Below are positions 1 to 8,614 of a stretch of 27,258 nt of DNA, piece after piece; positions within the stretch are counted from its first letter, which is position 1; every line of letters begins with the position of its first letter. Both the position numbers and the translations under genes were made by a program. Where the stretch lies: positions 1 through 27,258 of the forward strand of contig JAHEWK010000063.1 of the NCBI GenBank assembly GCA_020740775.1, read 5' to 3'. This DNA is from Ilyonectria destructans (Eukaryota > Ascomycota > Sordariomycetes > Hypocreales > Nectriaceae). The notes under the pieces were generated by a model, which did no database searches, was not told the DNA's origin, and was given only the letters and a program-made list of their open reading frames with translations.

Positions 1-173
1 GTCGGGACTTTTCCGTTTGCGAGCCTCTCATCTGCCGGCTAATATCGTAAAAATTATTGCTGCTTCAGATGAGCTGAGCTTGAAGTAGACATTTGGCGTG
101 CGTCGCTGACCCGACGGGCATCCCGATTCATTGGATGACTCTTTTAATTCCCTATCACTTGTATATGCATGTA

Positions 174-505
174 CCCGTTGGATCATGTGTGGGGCAAGCC
201 CCAAGGCGATCCAACTAAGCAAGCTTAGTTGGCCACAAAATTGCGAGACAGCCACAAAACTGCGAGACAGGATCAAAGATCACATGAATTTTGCTATCAG
301 ATTGTTAACCGAAGAGAGCCCGATGCGATTTTCGAGAGCCAAATTTTTGAGCCGCAGATATACCTTTTGTACTAACAGATTTACGCTAATTTCCCCGCCA
401 ACTCTGATGCTGTCTCGCGTTTTTGTGGCTGTCTCGCAATTTTGTGGCCAACTAAGCTTGCTTAGTTGGTTCGCCTTGGAGCTTCGCTCCACATGAACCA
501 ACGGG
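174..505. mobile_element. pogo/mariner-type MITE with TA target duplication
   Basis: This is a 332-bp non-coding element whose ends are imperfect inverted repeats of about 97 bp, starting CCCGTTGG at the left and ending CCAACGGG at the right. It is flanked by TA at 172-173 and 506-507, the target duplication of Tc1/mariner/pogo elements. Each TIR holds two short internal palindromes. One is GGGGC-AA-GCCCC on the left, matched by GGAGC-GAA-GCTCC on the right. The other is CCAACTAAGC-AA-GCTTAGTTGG in both arms. Each arm also has two direct copies of a 19-bp motif ending GCGAGACAG. The central 140 bp have no recognisable coding content, so mobility would depend on a transposase supplied elsewhere, plausibly a pogo relative. 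Confidence 0.85.
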
Positions 506-680
506 TATACCTCGCGCTAAAAGCTAACCAGAAAGAGTCTGGAATTCCCCGCACTTGCTGCTCCTGAACCAAGTCTGTGGAAATAACGGTCAACTTGTTT
601 TTACTGAGTGAGCCTCCAAAAATCTGCTCGTCTTTTCTCTGAGGCAAGTTCTATATCGATGTAATTGAAAATGAAGTCTA

Positions 681-788
681 CCCGGCGGGTTGACTAAGCC
701 TGCGGCCGAGGCCCCCACCTCTCCTGGCGGAGAGGTGGTATCACAACCCGTATCTGCGTCACTTGCGTATCCGCTTCGTGCCACTTTG
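681..788 (+). repeat. left 108-bp TIR of the pogo element
   Basis: These 108 bases match the reverse complement of 10496-10603 exactly. They contain an internal GC-rich palindrome, CACCTCTCC-tggc-GGAGAGGTG, at about 716-737. The outer neighbour is the TA target duplication. Confidence 0.95.
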
Positions 789-971
789 AACTATCACAAC
801 TTCGTCAATTTAAGCTCCCTTGACTTCAAATTGAAGATATATCTTCTTATCAATCTTATTTCATCATGCCCCAAAATTTGGAAAAGTCCCGACAGTGTGC
901 GGCCCGCGCGGCCCGTGCCTATCTCTCCGGCGACTACGTCACACGTACAACGCGGGGGAATCTTGCACCCC

Positions 972-1167
972 TGTAACGGGCTGTGCCGTAGGTGGCCTCG
1001 GGAACCCTCGGCCTTTCGTGGCCCACTTTTACCTTTAAGCCACCATGACGAGTATATTTATGGATGGACCTCCTCTACTCTCTTTCTCTTCTTCTTCTTT
1101 CCTTAAGTTTGGTATACTCTGTAGAGTGGCCTAGCTAGTTGCAATACACTACCTTGAGACCGTTACA
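972..1167. mobile_element. solo LTR with 5-bp target duplication
   Basis: A 196-bp block begins TGTAACGG and ends CCGTTACA, the inverted TG...CA ends of an LTR. It is flanked by ACCCC at 967-971 and 1168-1172, a 5-bp target duplication as made by LTR-retrotransposon integrases. No internal gag-pol sequence is present, so it is a solo LTR left by LTR-LTR recombination. It sits in the 5' untranslated part of the pogo element, 28 bases before the apparent transposase start. A pyrimidine-rich tract at about 1072-1104 and AT-rich motifs (tatattta) could be LTR promoter parts, but that is inference. Confidence 0.85.
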
Positions 1168-1195
1168 ACCCCCGCGCCAGCTCTCAATCCTTGAT

Positions 1196-1754
1196 ATGGC
1201 CGCCTTACACCACGCCAGCGGGCCTCTTACGAAGAAATAATACGGCTGTTGAAAGAAAATTTGCCTCTTCCAGGTGATAATAAAGGCGGCAATCCACCTG
1301 CCCTTTCACAGGCTGAAGAGAAGGCGTTGGTTACGTATATCCGTACCGTTGAAAAGAGCGCATTTGCGGTCACAGAGAACTCTATCCGCAACTACGCCAA
1401 CTTCATAAGGAAATACCGTATCAAAGGCCCTGTGACGCCGGTCTCGAAGTCTTGGGTCCGGCGGTTTAAAAAGAGGCATCCGGAGCTGCAGTGTAAGGCG
1501 CCAAAAATCAAGGAAATTGCACGAGCTGGAGCAGAGCTTGATATCGAAAGACTGGAAGCTTGGTTTGAAGAATATGCTGCAGTCCTTAAGGAGCTGGGTA
1601 TTACTCCAGCTAATCTATGGAATTTTGATGAGACTCCCTTACAGCTAGGGTGGGTTGATTCTTTTATGCGGATTTTTTCAACCCGGATAGAAGAAAAATA
1701 CAAGGCCTGTGACTTTTCAGCCGGGAAATAAAGAGTCATTGACATCAAGTGGAT
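1196..1754 (+). pseudogene. pogo/Fot transposase, N-terminal part (HTH plus first DDE Asp)
   Basis: This is the 5' half of a cut-and-paste transposase. The likely ATG is at 1196. The open frame (from about 1195, coding clearly from 1228) is offset from that ATG by one base, so a 1-nt deletion near 1205 is likely. It encodes a psq-type helix (SYEEIIRLLKEN), then a CENP-B/Tc5-type DNA-binding domain (SKSWVRRFKKRHPELQ), then the first catalytic aspartate in NFDETPLQLG. A stop at about 1729 follows an extra T in the run at 1714-1717; without it the frame runs on to KESLT and reaches the Crypton junction. Coding resumes after 8614 with AINAAGRAIPSF, so the two halves fit around the insertion. The breaks are indels rather than missense changes. 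Confidence 0.85.
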
Positions 1755-1765
1755 GTCACAGGTCT
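1746..1765. other. Crypton left junction (attL-like)
   Basis: The host core CAAGTGGATG (1746-1755) abuts the element end TCACAGGTCTT. The same core occurs at 5174-5183, and CAGTGGATG at 8606-8614. Host pogo coding sequence lies immediately to the left. Confidence 0.75.
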
Positions 1766-2086
1766 TTTTTGGTGCGGGGTCGCCCGCCGACCCCGCAGAT
1801 TACCGCCGTGCCCTTGACATCCCCCAAAAGTACGGATGTCAACTCCGCAACACCGTTGCGACCGAAATACTGGATATACGAGGGTGAAAGCTATACCGTC
1901 CGATAGCGCCTATTCCGGTGATCAAATGCACGTTCTTTCATATTGTGGAGTCGCTTGGTTCAATTGTTATGGTGGTTTAAAATTTCACCCGCCTGCACCG
2001 GCCTAGCCCCAGGTCACACAAAAAACAAACATTTTGCACCAAGTCAGTCAATAAACCCCTGATTTTCGATCTACAGTAATACCTAA

Positions 2087-4905
2087 TTACAGACTTCTAT
2101 ACCAATTCCTGGCCTTCCTGTCGTTCCTAATGGATTTGAACACTTTGTCAAGCGAATTAGATTTCCGTTCCGCATCCATTTGCTTCGCTACTACGTCCTC
2201 CGCGATATGCTCTGCTGCAGCCCGCCGAGTAACCTCGTCAATGATCATCTTTCTAGTAGAGAAATACTGCTTTTCAGAGGATGGTCGCCAGTGGGTTCCC
2301 CAGTCGCGTTCAAGGCTATCCACAGAGGGCATTCCGCCTAGGCCGTAGCGCCACAAACGTAGCAGATCCTGAACCGTCTTAACGGCTCGCGGGAGCTTAT
2401 AGCTCGGGGGTTGAGATCTTTCTGCAACTGACTGACTGGCTTCCCCATTTCCCTGACCCTGCTTTGGCGCAGCCGCAGTTTGTGTGGGAGGAGTAGTATC
2501 AACGGGTCGGGCCAAGGGCGTGGGAGTAGTTTCCGGGGATACACGGCGCCTCTGCTGACGCGGTTCATGGCCGGCGTGCACCTCCCATTGCAAGGTAGCC
2601 TTAGACCTTCCAGGGGTCCACGTGACTGTAAAGGAACCGCCAGTCAGGTCGTCCATCTTGGTGGCTAGGATCTGACTAGCCGCCATCAGCTCAGTGTACC
2701 TCTGTTGAGCTAGTTGCTCAGCCGCCAACTGCTGGGCGGCTACGGTTCGAAGTTGAGCTGCGACTACCGGGACTGCTTTCTGAATGGCCGTGACGTGTGA
2801 TACCTCCTGCGCACGTTTGCAAGCGTCCTTGATTTGGACCGCGAACGCTGCGAACTCCGAACAGCGAAAGACCGGCTCTTCGAAGATGGGGTGGAAAGGG
2901 TAGTGCTCGCGTAGGAAAACCGCGTCCTGCAGGACCACTTCTCGTAGCCACTCCAGTAGTTCCAGAAAAGCACCAGCAGCCATATTGGCTTCAACGCCGA
3001 GCTTCACGGCTTCCTCTGAACTAGGGTCATCGTGTGCTGCCTTCCACTTATCTAGTTCAGGCCAGACCAGAGCTAATAGGGAGGCAGGCGGTCGCACAGT
3101 AGCACGTGGCACAAAGTAGGTTCCTGACCACTCTGGGTCAAAGTCGGCCACCCGCATAAACTCGAACGGTAGGGAGGTAAGGTAACAGCCAGTCATCTGA
3201 TCCCCGTTATTCCACCTGCCCGCCCGGCGAATCTGTGAGCAGTTAGTTAGAGTAGGTGTAAAAGTAGATAGGATCGTGTAATAGGCAGGGGGTTGTGTAA
3301 AGCGTGGCCACTTTACTAGGGCTGAATATGCAATTTTGGCTGACTTTAGCCGAATTTGCAATTCCTCCATACAAATTTCCACAGTTCAGATATGCCCAGT
3401 GCTATACTGACATCCGCTATACCTAGTTCACTACGTACCTGACCTTCGGCCACGCCTGCAATATCTGCATTCTGCGTGCCGGCTACCCGAGGCGCGTGGC
3501 TGACTTTGCTGACCTTGATACCTGCCTTCTCATAGAAGCGGGAGGTCCAGTCACGAGCAGTCTGATACGAGAGGGGAGCTATATAATAGTCAGGAAGTGT
3601 TGGGGACGGAGGGCGAAGTTACGCGGTGGCACAAACAACACTAACCTTTCGGCTCCTTCGCTGACCGCCGCAGGACCTTTATCCCGTACCAGTCTTCGCT
3701 TTTTCCAAAGACTGGAAATTTCTCAGCCTTTTCCGCCTGCCAACGCCAGAAGAAGAAGAATGCTAATGCGCCGATAAGACAGGATCTCGGATCTCGGTGG
3801 CGGAGGGCAGCGCCGTATTCCATCCGCCCGTGTTGGTTCGTCTTCCCGCCCGTTCATCACAACGATCAGTGCCTTCGTAGTAAATCCTTCAGTTTTGAGA
3901 CCTTCGTTTGGAAGGCCGAGGCAAAAGCAGTCCGCCAGTTCCATCGGGAGCCGGTTACTCGACCGTAGCAACATGTGATTCCCGAACAGAAAGTCGACCT
4001 GGGTCCGTAAGGCGCTGCCGATAGATATCCGATCTCGTTCAGCCCAGGCTACGGCGGTGTGGTCTGGTATCTGCGCCGGCGAGTATACATCTCTAAGGTC
4101 CCCACGCCTCTATCGGTATACTCTTTCGCTTCTTAGACCACGTAGTGGCTAGGATACTGCGCTTGAGAGCTTTCAACGCCACGCCTTGTGGCCGCGCGCA
4201 GGGTTGATCCCCCTAGTTTTCTGCTCATCGTAGAGCTTTTGGATCGCTGAGACGTACCCACGTACAGAATTATACTGCAGTTTAAGCTGGGACTCGAATA
4301 TTTCGAAGTCAGAGTCAGAGCTACTGCTACTACTACCATCCTTACCACCAACATAGATGGTGTCCCCTAAAATAGATGTGAATGAGCTGGGGTCCCGAGG
4401 GCCAGACTGCTCCACGGCAGCAACTGCTTAGCTTACCTGGTGCATATTTCCGTCGTTTCGCAGCCTTTTTCGCTTCCTGTTCCTCGAGGTGATGTTTCCT
4501 TTCATGTGCGGCCCTCTTTCCCTTCCTTGGAGCCCGGGATACTACAGCCTCTTTCATAAAGAGCAGTAGTTTGCCTTCATCGACGAGATCTCCGGGCAGC
4601 TGTTGACCAGATGGAATCGGGTCCTGTGGAGGCCATCCTGCAGGTATAGCAGGCCAGTTTTGCTTACACCAGCCCTGCTTATCGTTACTAGGAAAATCCA
4701 AGGTAAAATAGAGCCTCCTCTGTGTATATAGGTGTTGCAGATGCATCTGCATCTATCTGCATGTACTAACCTGCCATTCCTTCTGCTTAGGCTTGTAATT
4801 CCTCAACGTATTCGGCGGCGTGGTACTTTCTAGATCCAGTAGGTAGTGCTCGATAGCCGCCCTAACCCTGGGATCCTTAATTGCGTTCGAATCCGTAGAT
4901 TCCAT
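2087..4905 (-). pseudogene. Crypton tyrosine recombinase with GCR1_C domain, copy 1
   Basis: Five exons can be traced on the minus strand: 4771-4905, 4437-4719, 3646-4366, 3439-3578 and 2087-3232, giving about 808 residues. The introns are GT...AG with CAG or TAG acceptors and keep phase at every junction. Exon 1 starts at MESTDSN. Exon 3 holds the core-type segment with the catalytic Arg in EYGAALRHRDPRS. Exon 4 has the HxxR motif (KVSHAPR). Exon 5 has RRAGRWNN and the presumed nucleophilic Tyr in MTGCYLTSLP. A glutamine/alanine-rich linker and the GCR1_C DNA-binding domain (LWRYGLGG, RDWGTHWRPS) follow. Exons 1, 2, 4 and 5 are open. Exon 3 has four 1-nt indels relative to copy 2 (about 3850, 4102, 4125 and 4195) and cannot be read through. 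Confidence 0.88.
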
Positions 4906-5057
4906 TGCGTTGTGGTGGCGGGTTATGGTTGGTCGGTGATGGGGATAATTGATGCTCCTGCCAAAATGAATGGTGATCTGTCCAAAAATGAAGGCCCCTG
5001 CACCGCCTTTGGTGGCCACGGACCCTCAATTTCGGCCTGAAACGCCGGTCATCCGAG

Positions 5058-5110
5058 CGAATCCCTATTGAATTCTGAAGGACCGGCCTTCAGATTTGAA
5101 CAGGGATTCG
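5058..5110. repeat. 53-bp imperfect hairpin near the Crypton right end (copy 1)
   Basis: Two arms of 24 bp pair with four mismatches around a 5-nt loop. The outer stem is CGAATCCCT/AGGGATTCG and the inner stem CTGAAGG/CCTTCAG. It lies about 150 bp upstream of the recombinase start codon and about 50 bp from the element end. It is repeated in copy 2. Confidence 0.8.
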
Positions 5111-5160
5111 TAGGGGGCCGTGCGGTCATTCGGCGACCGGACGACCCGTCGTCGGCGCGA

Positions 5161-5194
5161 AAGACCTGTGAACCAAGTGGATGTCACAGGTCTT
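5161..5194. other. Crypton-Crypton junction (attP-like recombination site)
   Basis: AAGACCTGTGA (5161-5171) and TCACAGGTCTT (5184-5194) are perfect 11-bp inverted arms around a 12-nt spacer that ends AAGTGGATG. This is the sequence a circularised unit would carry. Paired inverted arms around a short asymmetric spacer is the known layout of tyrosine-recombinase sites such as loxP and FRT. That these arms bind the encoded recombinase is inference. Confidence 0.7.
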
Positions 5195-5513
5195 TTTTGG
5201 TGCGGGGTCGCCCGCACGCACCGCAGATTACCGCCGTGCCCTTGACATCACCCCAAAAGTACGGATTGTCAATCCGCAACACCGTGCGACCGAAATACTG
5301 ATATCGAGGGTGAAAAGCTTATACCGTCCGATAGCGCCTATTCCGGTGATCAAATGCACGTTCTTTCATATTGTGGAGTCGCTTGGTTCAATTGTTATGG
5401 TGGTTTAAAATTTCACCCGCCTGCACCGGCCTAGCCCCAGGTCACACAAAAAAAAACATTTTGCACCAAGTCAGTCAATAAACCCCTGATTTTCGATCTA
5501 CAGTAATACCTAA

Positions 5514-8336
5514 TTACAGACTTCTATACCAATTCCTGGCCTTCCTGTCGTTCCTAATGGATTTGAACACTTTGTCAAGCGAATTAGATTTCCGTTCCGC
5601 ATCCATTTGCTTCGCTACTACGTCCTCCGCGATATGCTCTGCTGCAGCCGCCGAGTAACCTCGTCAATGATCATCTTTCTAGTAGAGAAATACTGCTTTT
5701 CAGAGGATGGTCGCCAGTGGGTTCCCCAGTCGCGTTCAAGGCTATCCACAGAGGGCATTCCGCCTAGGCCGTAGCGCCACAAACGTAGCAGATCCTGAAC
5801 CGTCTTAACGGCTCGCGGGAGCTTATAGCTCGGGGGTTGAGATCTTTCTGCAACTGACTGACTGGCTTCCCCATTTCCCTGACCCTGCTTTGGCGCAGCC
5901 GCAGTTTGTGGGAGGAGTAGTATCAACGGGTCGGGCCAAGGGCGTGGGAGTAGTTTCCGGGGATACACGGCGCCTCTGCTGACGCGGTTCATGGCCGGCG
6001 TGCACCTCCCATTGCAAGGTAGCCTTAGACCTTCCAGGGGTCCACGTGACTGTAAAGGAACCGCCAGTCAGGTCGTCCATCTTGGTGGCTAGGATCTGAC
6101 TAGCCGCCATCAGCTCAGTGTACCTCTGTTGAGCTAGTTGCTCAGCCGCCAACTGCTGGGCGGCTACGGTTCGAAGTTGAGCTGCGACTACCGGGACTGC
6201 TTTCTGAATGGCCGTGACGTGTGATACCTCCTGCGCACGTTTGCAAGCGTCCTTGATTTGGACCGCGAACGCTGCGAACTCCGAACAGCGAAAGACCGGC
6301 TCTTCGAAGATGGGGTGGAAAGGGTAGTGCTCGCGTAGGAAAACCGCGTCCTGCAGGACCACTTCTCGTAGCCACTCCAGTAGTTCCAGAAAAGCACCAG
6401 CAGCCATATTGGCTTCAACGCCGAGCTTCACGGCTTCCTCTGAACTAGGGTCATCGTGTGCTGCCTTCCACTTATCTAGTTCAGGCCAGACCAGAGCTAA
6501 TAGGGAGGCAGGCGGTCGCACAGTAGCACGTGGCACAAAGTAGGTTCCTGACCACTCTGGGTCAAAGTCGGCCACTGCCCGCATAAACTCGAACGGTAGG
6601 GAGGTAAGGTAACAGCCAGTCATCTGATCCCCGTTATTCCACCTGCCCGCCCCGGCGAATCTGTGAGCAGTTAGTTAGAGTAGGTGTAAAAGTAGATAGG
6701 ATCGTGTAATAGGCAGGGGGTTGTGTAAAGCGTGGCCACTTTACTAGGGCTGAATATGCAATTTTGGCTGACTTTAGCCGAATTTGCAATTCCTCCATAC
6801 AAATTTCCACAGTTCAGATATGCCCAGTGCTATACTGACATCCGCTATACCTAGTTGCACTACGTACCTGACCTTCGGCCACGCCTGCAATATCTGCATT
6901 CTGCGTGCGTGCCGGTACCCGAGGCGCGTGGCTGACTTTGCTGACCTTGATACCTGCCTTCTCATAGAAGCGGGAGGTCCAGTCACGAGCAGTCTGATAC
7001 GAGAGGGAGCTATATAATAGTCAGGAAGTGTGGGGACGGAGGGCGAAGTTACGCGGTGGCACAACACAACACTAACCTTTCGGCTCCTTCGCTGACCGCC
7101 GCAGGACCTTTATCCCGTACCAGTCTTCGCTTTTTCCAAAGACTGGAAATTTCTCAGCCTTTTCCGCCTGCCAACGCCAGAAGAAGAAGAATGCTAATGC
7201 GCCGATAAGACAGGATCTCGGATCTCGGTGGCGGAGGGCAGCGCCGTATTCCATCCGCCCGTGTTGGTTCGTCTTCCCGCCGTTCATCACAACGATCAGT
7301 GCCTTCGTAGTAAATCCTTCAGTTTTGAGACCTTCGTTTGGAAGGCCGAGGCAAAAGCAGTCCGCCAGTTCCATCGGGAGCCGGTTACTCGACCGTAGCA
7401 ACATGTGATTCCCGAACAGAAAGTCGACCTGGGTCCGTAAGGCGCTGCCGATAGATATCCGATCTCGTTCAGCCCAGGCTACGGCGGTGTGGTCTGGTAT
7501 CTGCGCCGGCGAGTATACATCTCTTAAGGTCCCCACGCCTCTATCGGTATACTCTTTTCGCTTCTTAGACCACGTAGTGGCTAGGATACTGCGCTTGAGA
7601 GCTTTCAACGCCACGCCTTGTGGCCGCAGCGCAGGGTTGATCCCCCTAGTTTTCTGCTCATCGTAGAGCTTTTGGATCGCTGAGACGTACCCACGTACAG
7701 AATTATACTGCAGTTTAAGCTGGGACTCGAATATTTCGAAGTCAGAGTCAGAGCTACTGCTACTACTACCATCCTTACCACCAACATAGATGGTGTCCCC
7801 TAAAATAGATGTGAATGAGCTGGGGTCCCGAGGGCCAGACTGCTCCACGGCAGCAACTGCTTAGCTTACCTGGTGCATTTCCGTCGTTTCGCAGCCTTTT
7901 TCGCTTCCTGTTCCTCGAGGTGATGTTTCCTTTCATGTGCGGCCCTCTTTCCCTTCCTTGGAGCCCGGGATACTACAGCCTCTTTCATAAAGAGCAGTAG
8001 TTTGCCTTCATCGACGAGATCTCCGGGCAGCTGTTGACCAGATGGAATCGGGTCCTGTGGAGGCCATCCTGCAGGTATAGCAGGCCAGTTTTGCTTACAC
8101 CAGCCCTGCTTATCGTTACTAGGAAAATCCAAGGTAAAATAGAGCCTCCTCTGTGTATATAGGTGTTGCAGATGCATCTGCATCTATCTGCATGTACTAA
8201 CCTGCCATTCCTTCTGCTTAGGCTTGTAATTCCTCAACGTATTCGGCGGCGTGGTACTTTCTAGATCCAGTAGGTAGTGCTCGATAGCCGCCCTAACCCT
8301 GGGATCCTTAATTGCGTTCGAATCCGTAGATTCCAT
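5514..8336 (-). pseudogene. Crypton tyrosine recombinase with GCR1_C domain, copy 2
   Basis: The exons correspond to those of copy 1: 8202-8336, 7870-8150, 7077-7799, 6868-7009 and 5514-6660. Exon 3 is uninterrupted and covers the polyserine patch, the segment YNSVRGYVSAIQKLYDEQ and the catalytic Arg segment ALRHRDPRS. Against copy 1, exon 2 lacks 2 nt in an AT dinucleotide near 7877, so its phase no longer matches exon 3. Exon 4 has lost one C of a C-run near 7006 and gained 3 nt near 6908. Exon 5 has net indels near 5650, 5910, 6575 and 6650, which split the GCR1_C portion. The damage is complementary to copy 1: between them every exon is present in open form once. The enzyme would catalyse excision and integration of the element. 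Confidence 0.87.
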
Positions 8337-8487
8337 TGCGTTGTGGTGGCGGGTTATGTTGGTGGTGAGTGAGGGGATAATTGATGCTCCTGCCAAAATG
8401 ATGGTGATCTGTCCAAAAATGAAGGCCCTGCACCGCCTTTGGCGGCCACGGACCCTCAATTTCGGCCTGAAACGCCGGTCATCCGAG

Positions 8488-8540
8488 CGAATCCCTATTG
8501 AATTCTGAAGGACGGGCCTTCAGATTTGAACAGGGATTCG
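8488..8540. repeat. 53-bp imperfect hairpin near the Crypton right end (copy 2)
   Basis: Same structure as at 5058-5110, with one base change in the loop region (gacgg instead of gaccg). Its position relative to the recombinase gene and the element end is conserved. Confidence 0.8.
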
Positions 8541-8591
8541 TATGGGGGCCGTGCGGTCATTCGGCGACCGGACGACCCGTCGTCGGGCGCG

Positions 8592-8614
8592 AAGACCTGT
8601 GACACCAGTGGATG
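8592..8614. other. Crypton right junction (attR-like)
   Basis: Element end AAGACCTGTGAC is followed by ACC and the core AGTGGATG, and then by pogo coding sequence (GCTATCAATGCAGCC). The core is shared with the other two junctions and lies in frame within the transposase gene. Confidence 0.75.

Larger units (their letters stand above)
1755..5182 (-). mobile_element. Crypton, copy 1 of a head-to-tail dimer
   Basis: This 3.43-kb unit starts GTCACAGGTC and ends AAGACCTGTGA plus a short spacer. It encodes one tyrosine-recombinase gene on the minus strand (2087-4905). The same sequence follows directly at 5183-8613. The non-coding left end (1755-2086) contains GC-rich tracts and shows no gene. The right end (4906-5160) holds a 53-bp hairpin. 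Compared with copy 2, nearly all differences are 1-3 nt indels. Family placement rests on the recombinase motifs and the GCR1_C C-terminus. Cryptons are known to lack long TIRs and to integrate by recombination through a circular form. Confidence 0.88.
5183..8613 (-). mobile_element. Crypton, copy 2 of a head-to-tail dimer
   Basis: This is the second unit, 3.43 kb, in the same orientation as copy 1 and nearly identical to it. It ends AAGACCTGTGAC at 8592-8603, followed by CAGTGGATG, after which the pogo transposase coding sequence resumes. The near-equal lengths of the two units and the shared core at all three junctions show a true tandem duplication at the insertion site rather than two independent insertions. 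The recombinase gene of this copy (5514-8336) has a clean core exon but frame breaks elsewhere. Confidence 0.88.

Noticed and set aside
2130..2994. Open frames on both strands overlapping the Crypton exon 5 region, repeated near 5618-6418
   Set aside because: They are shadows of the GCR1_C exon in other frames; they duplicate only because the Crypton is duplicated.
3241..3382. N-terminal 49 codons of the long minus-strand frame at 2087-3382
   Set aside because: They translate an intron: a good acceptor (CTCACAG) lies at 3233, and the conserved protein continues from exon 4 at 3439.
8526..8614. Start of a 115-codon plus-strand frame proposed as the pogo protein N-terminus
   Set aside because: This part lies within the Crypton end; only sequence after the junction at 8614 belongs to the transposase.
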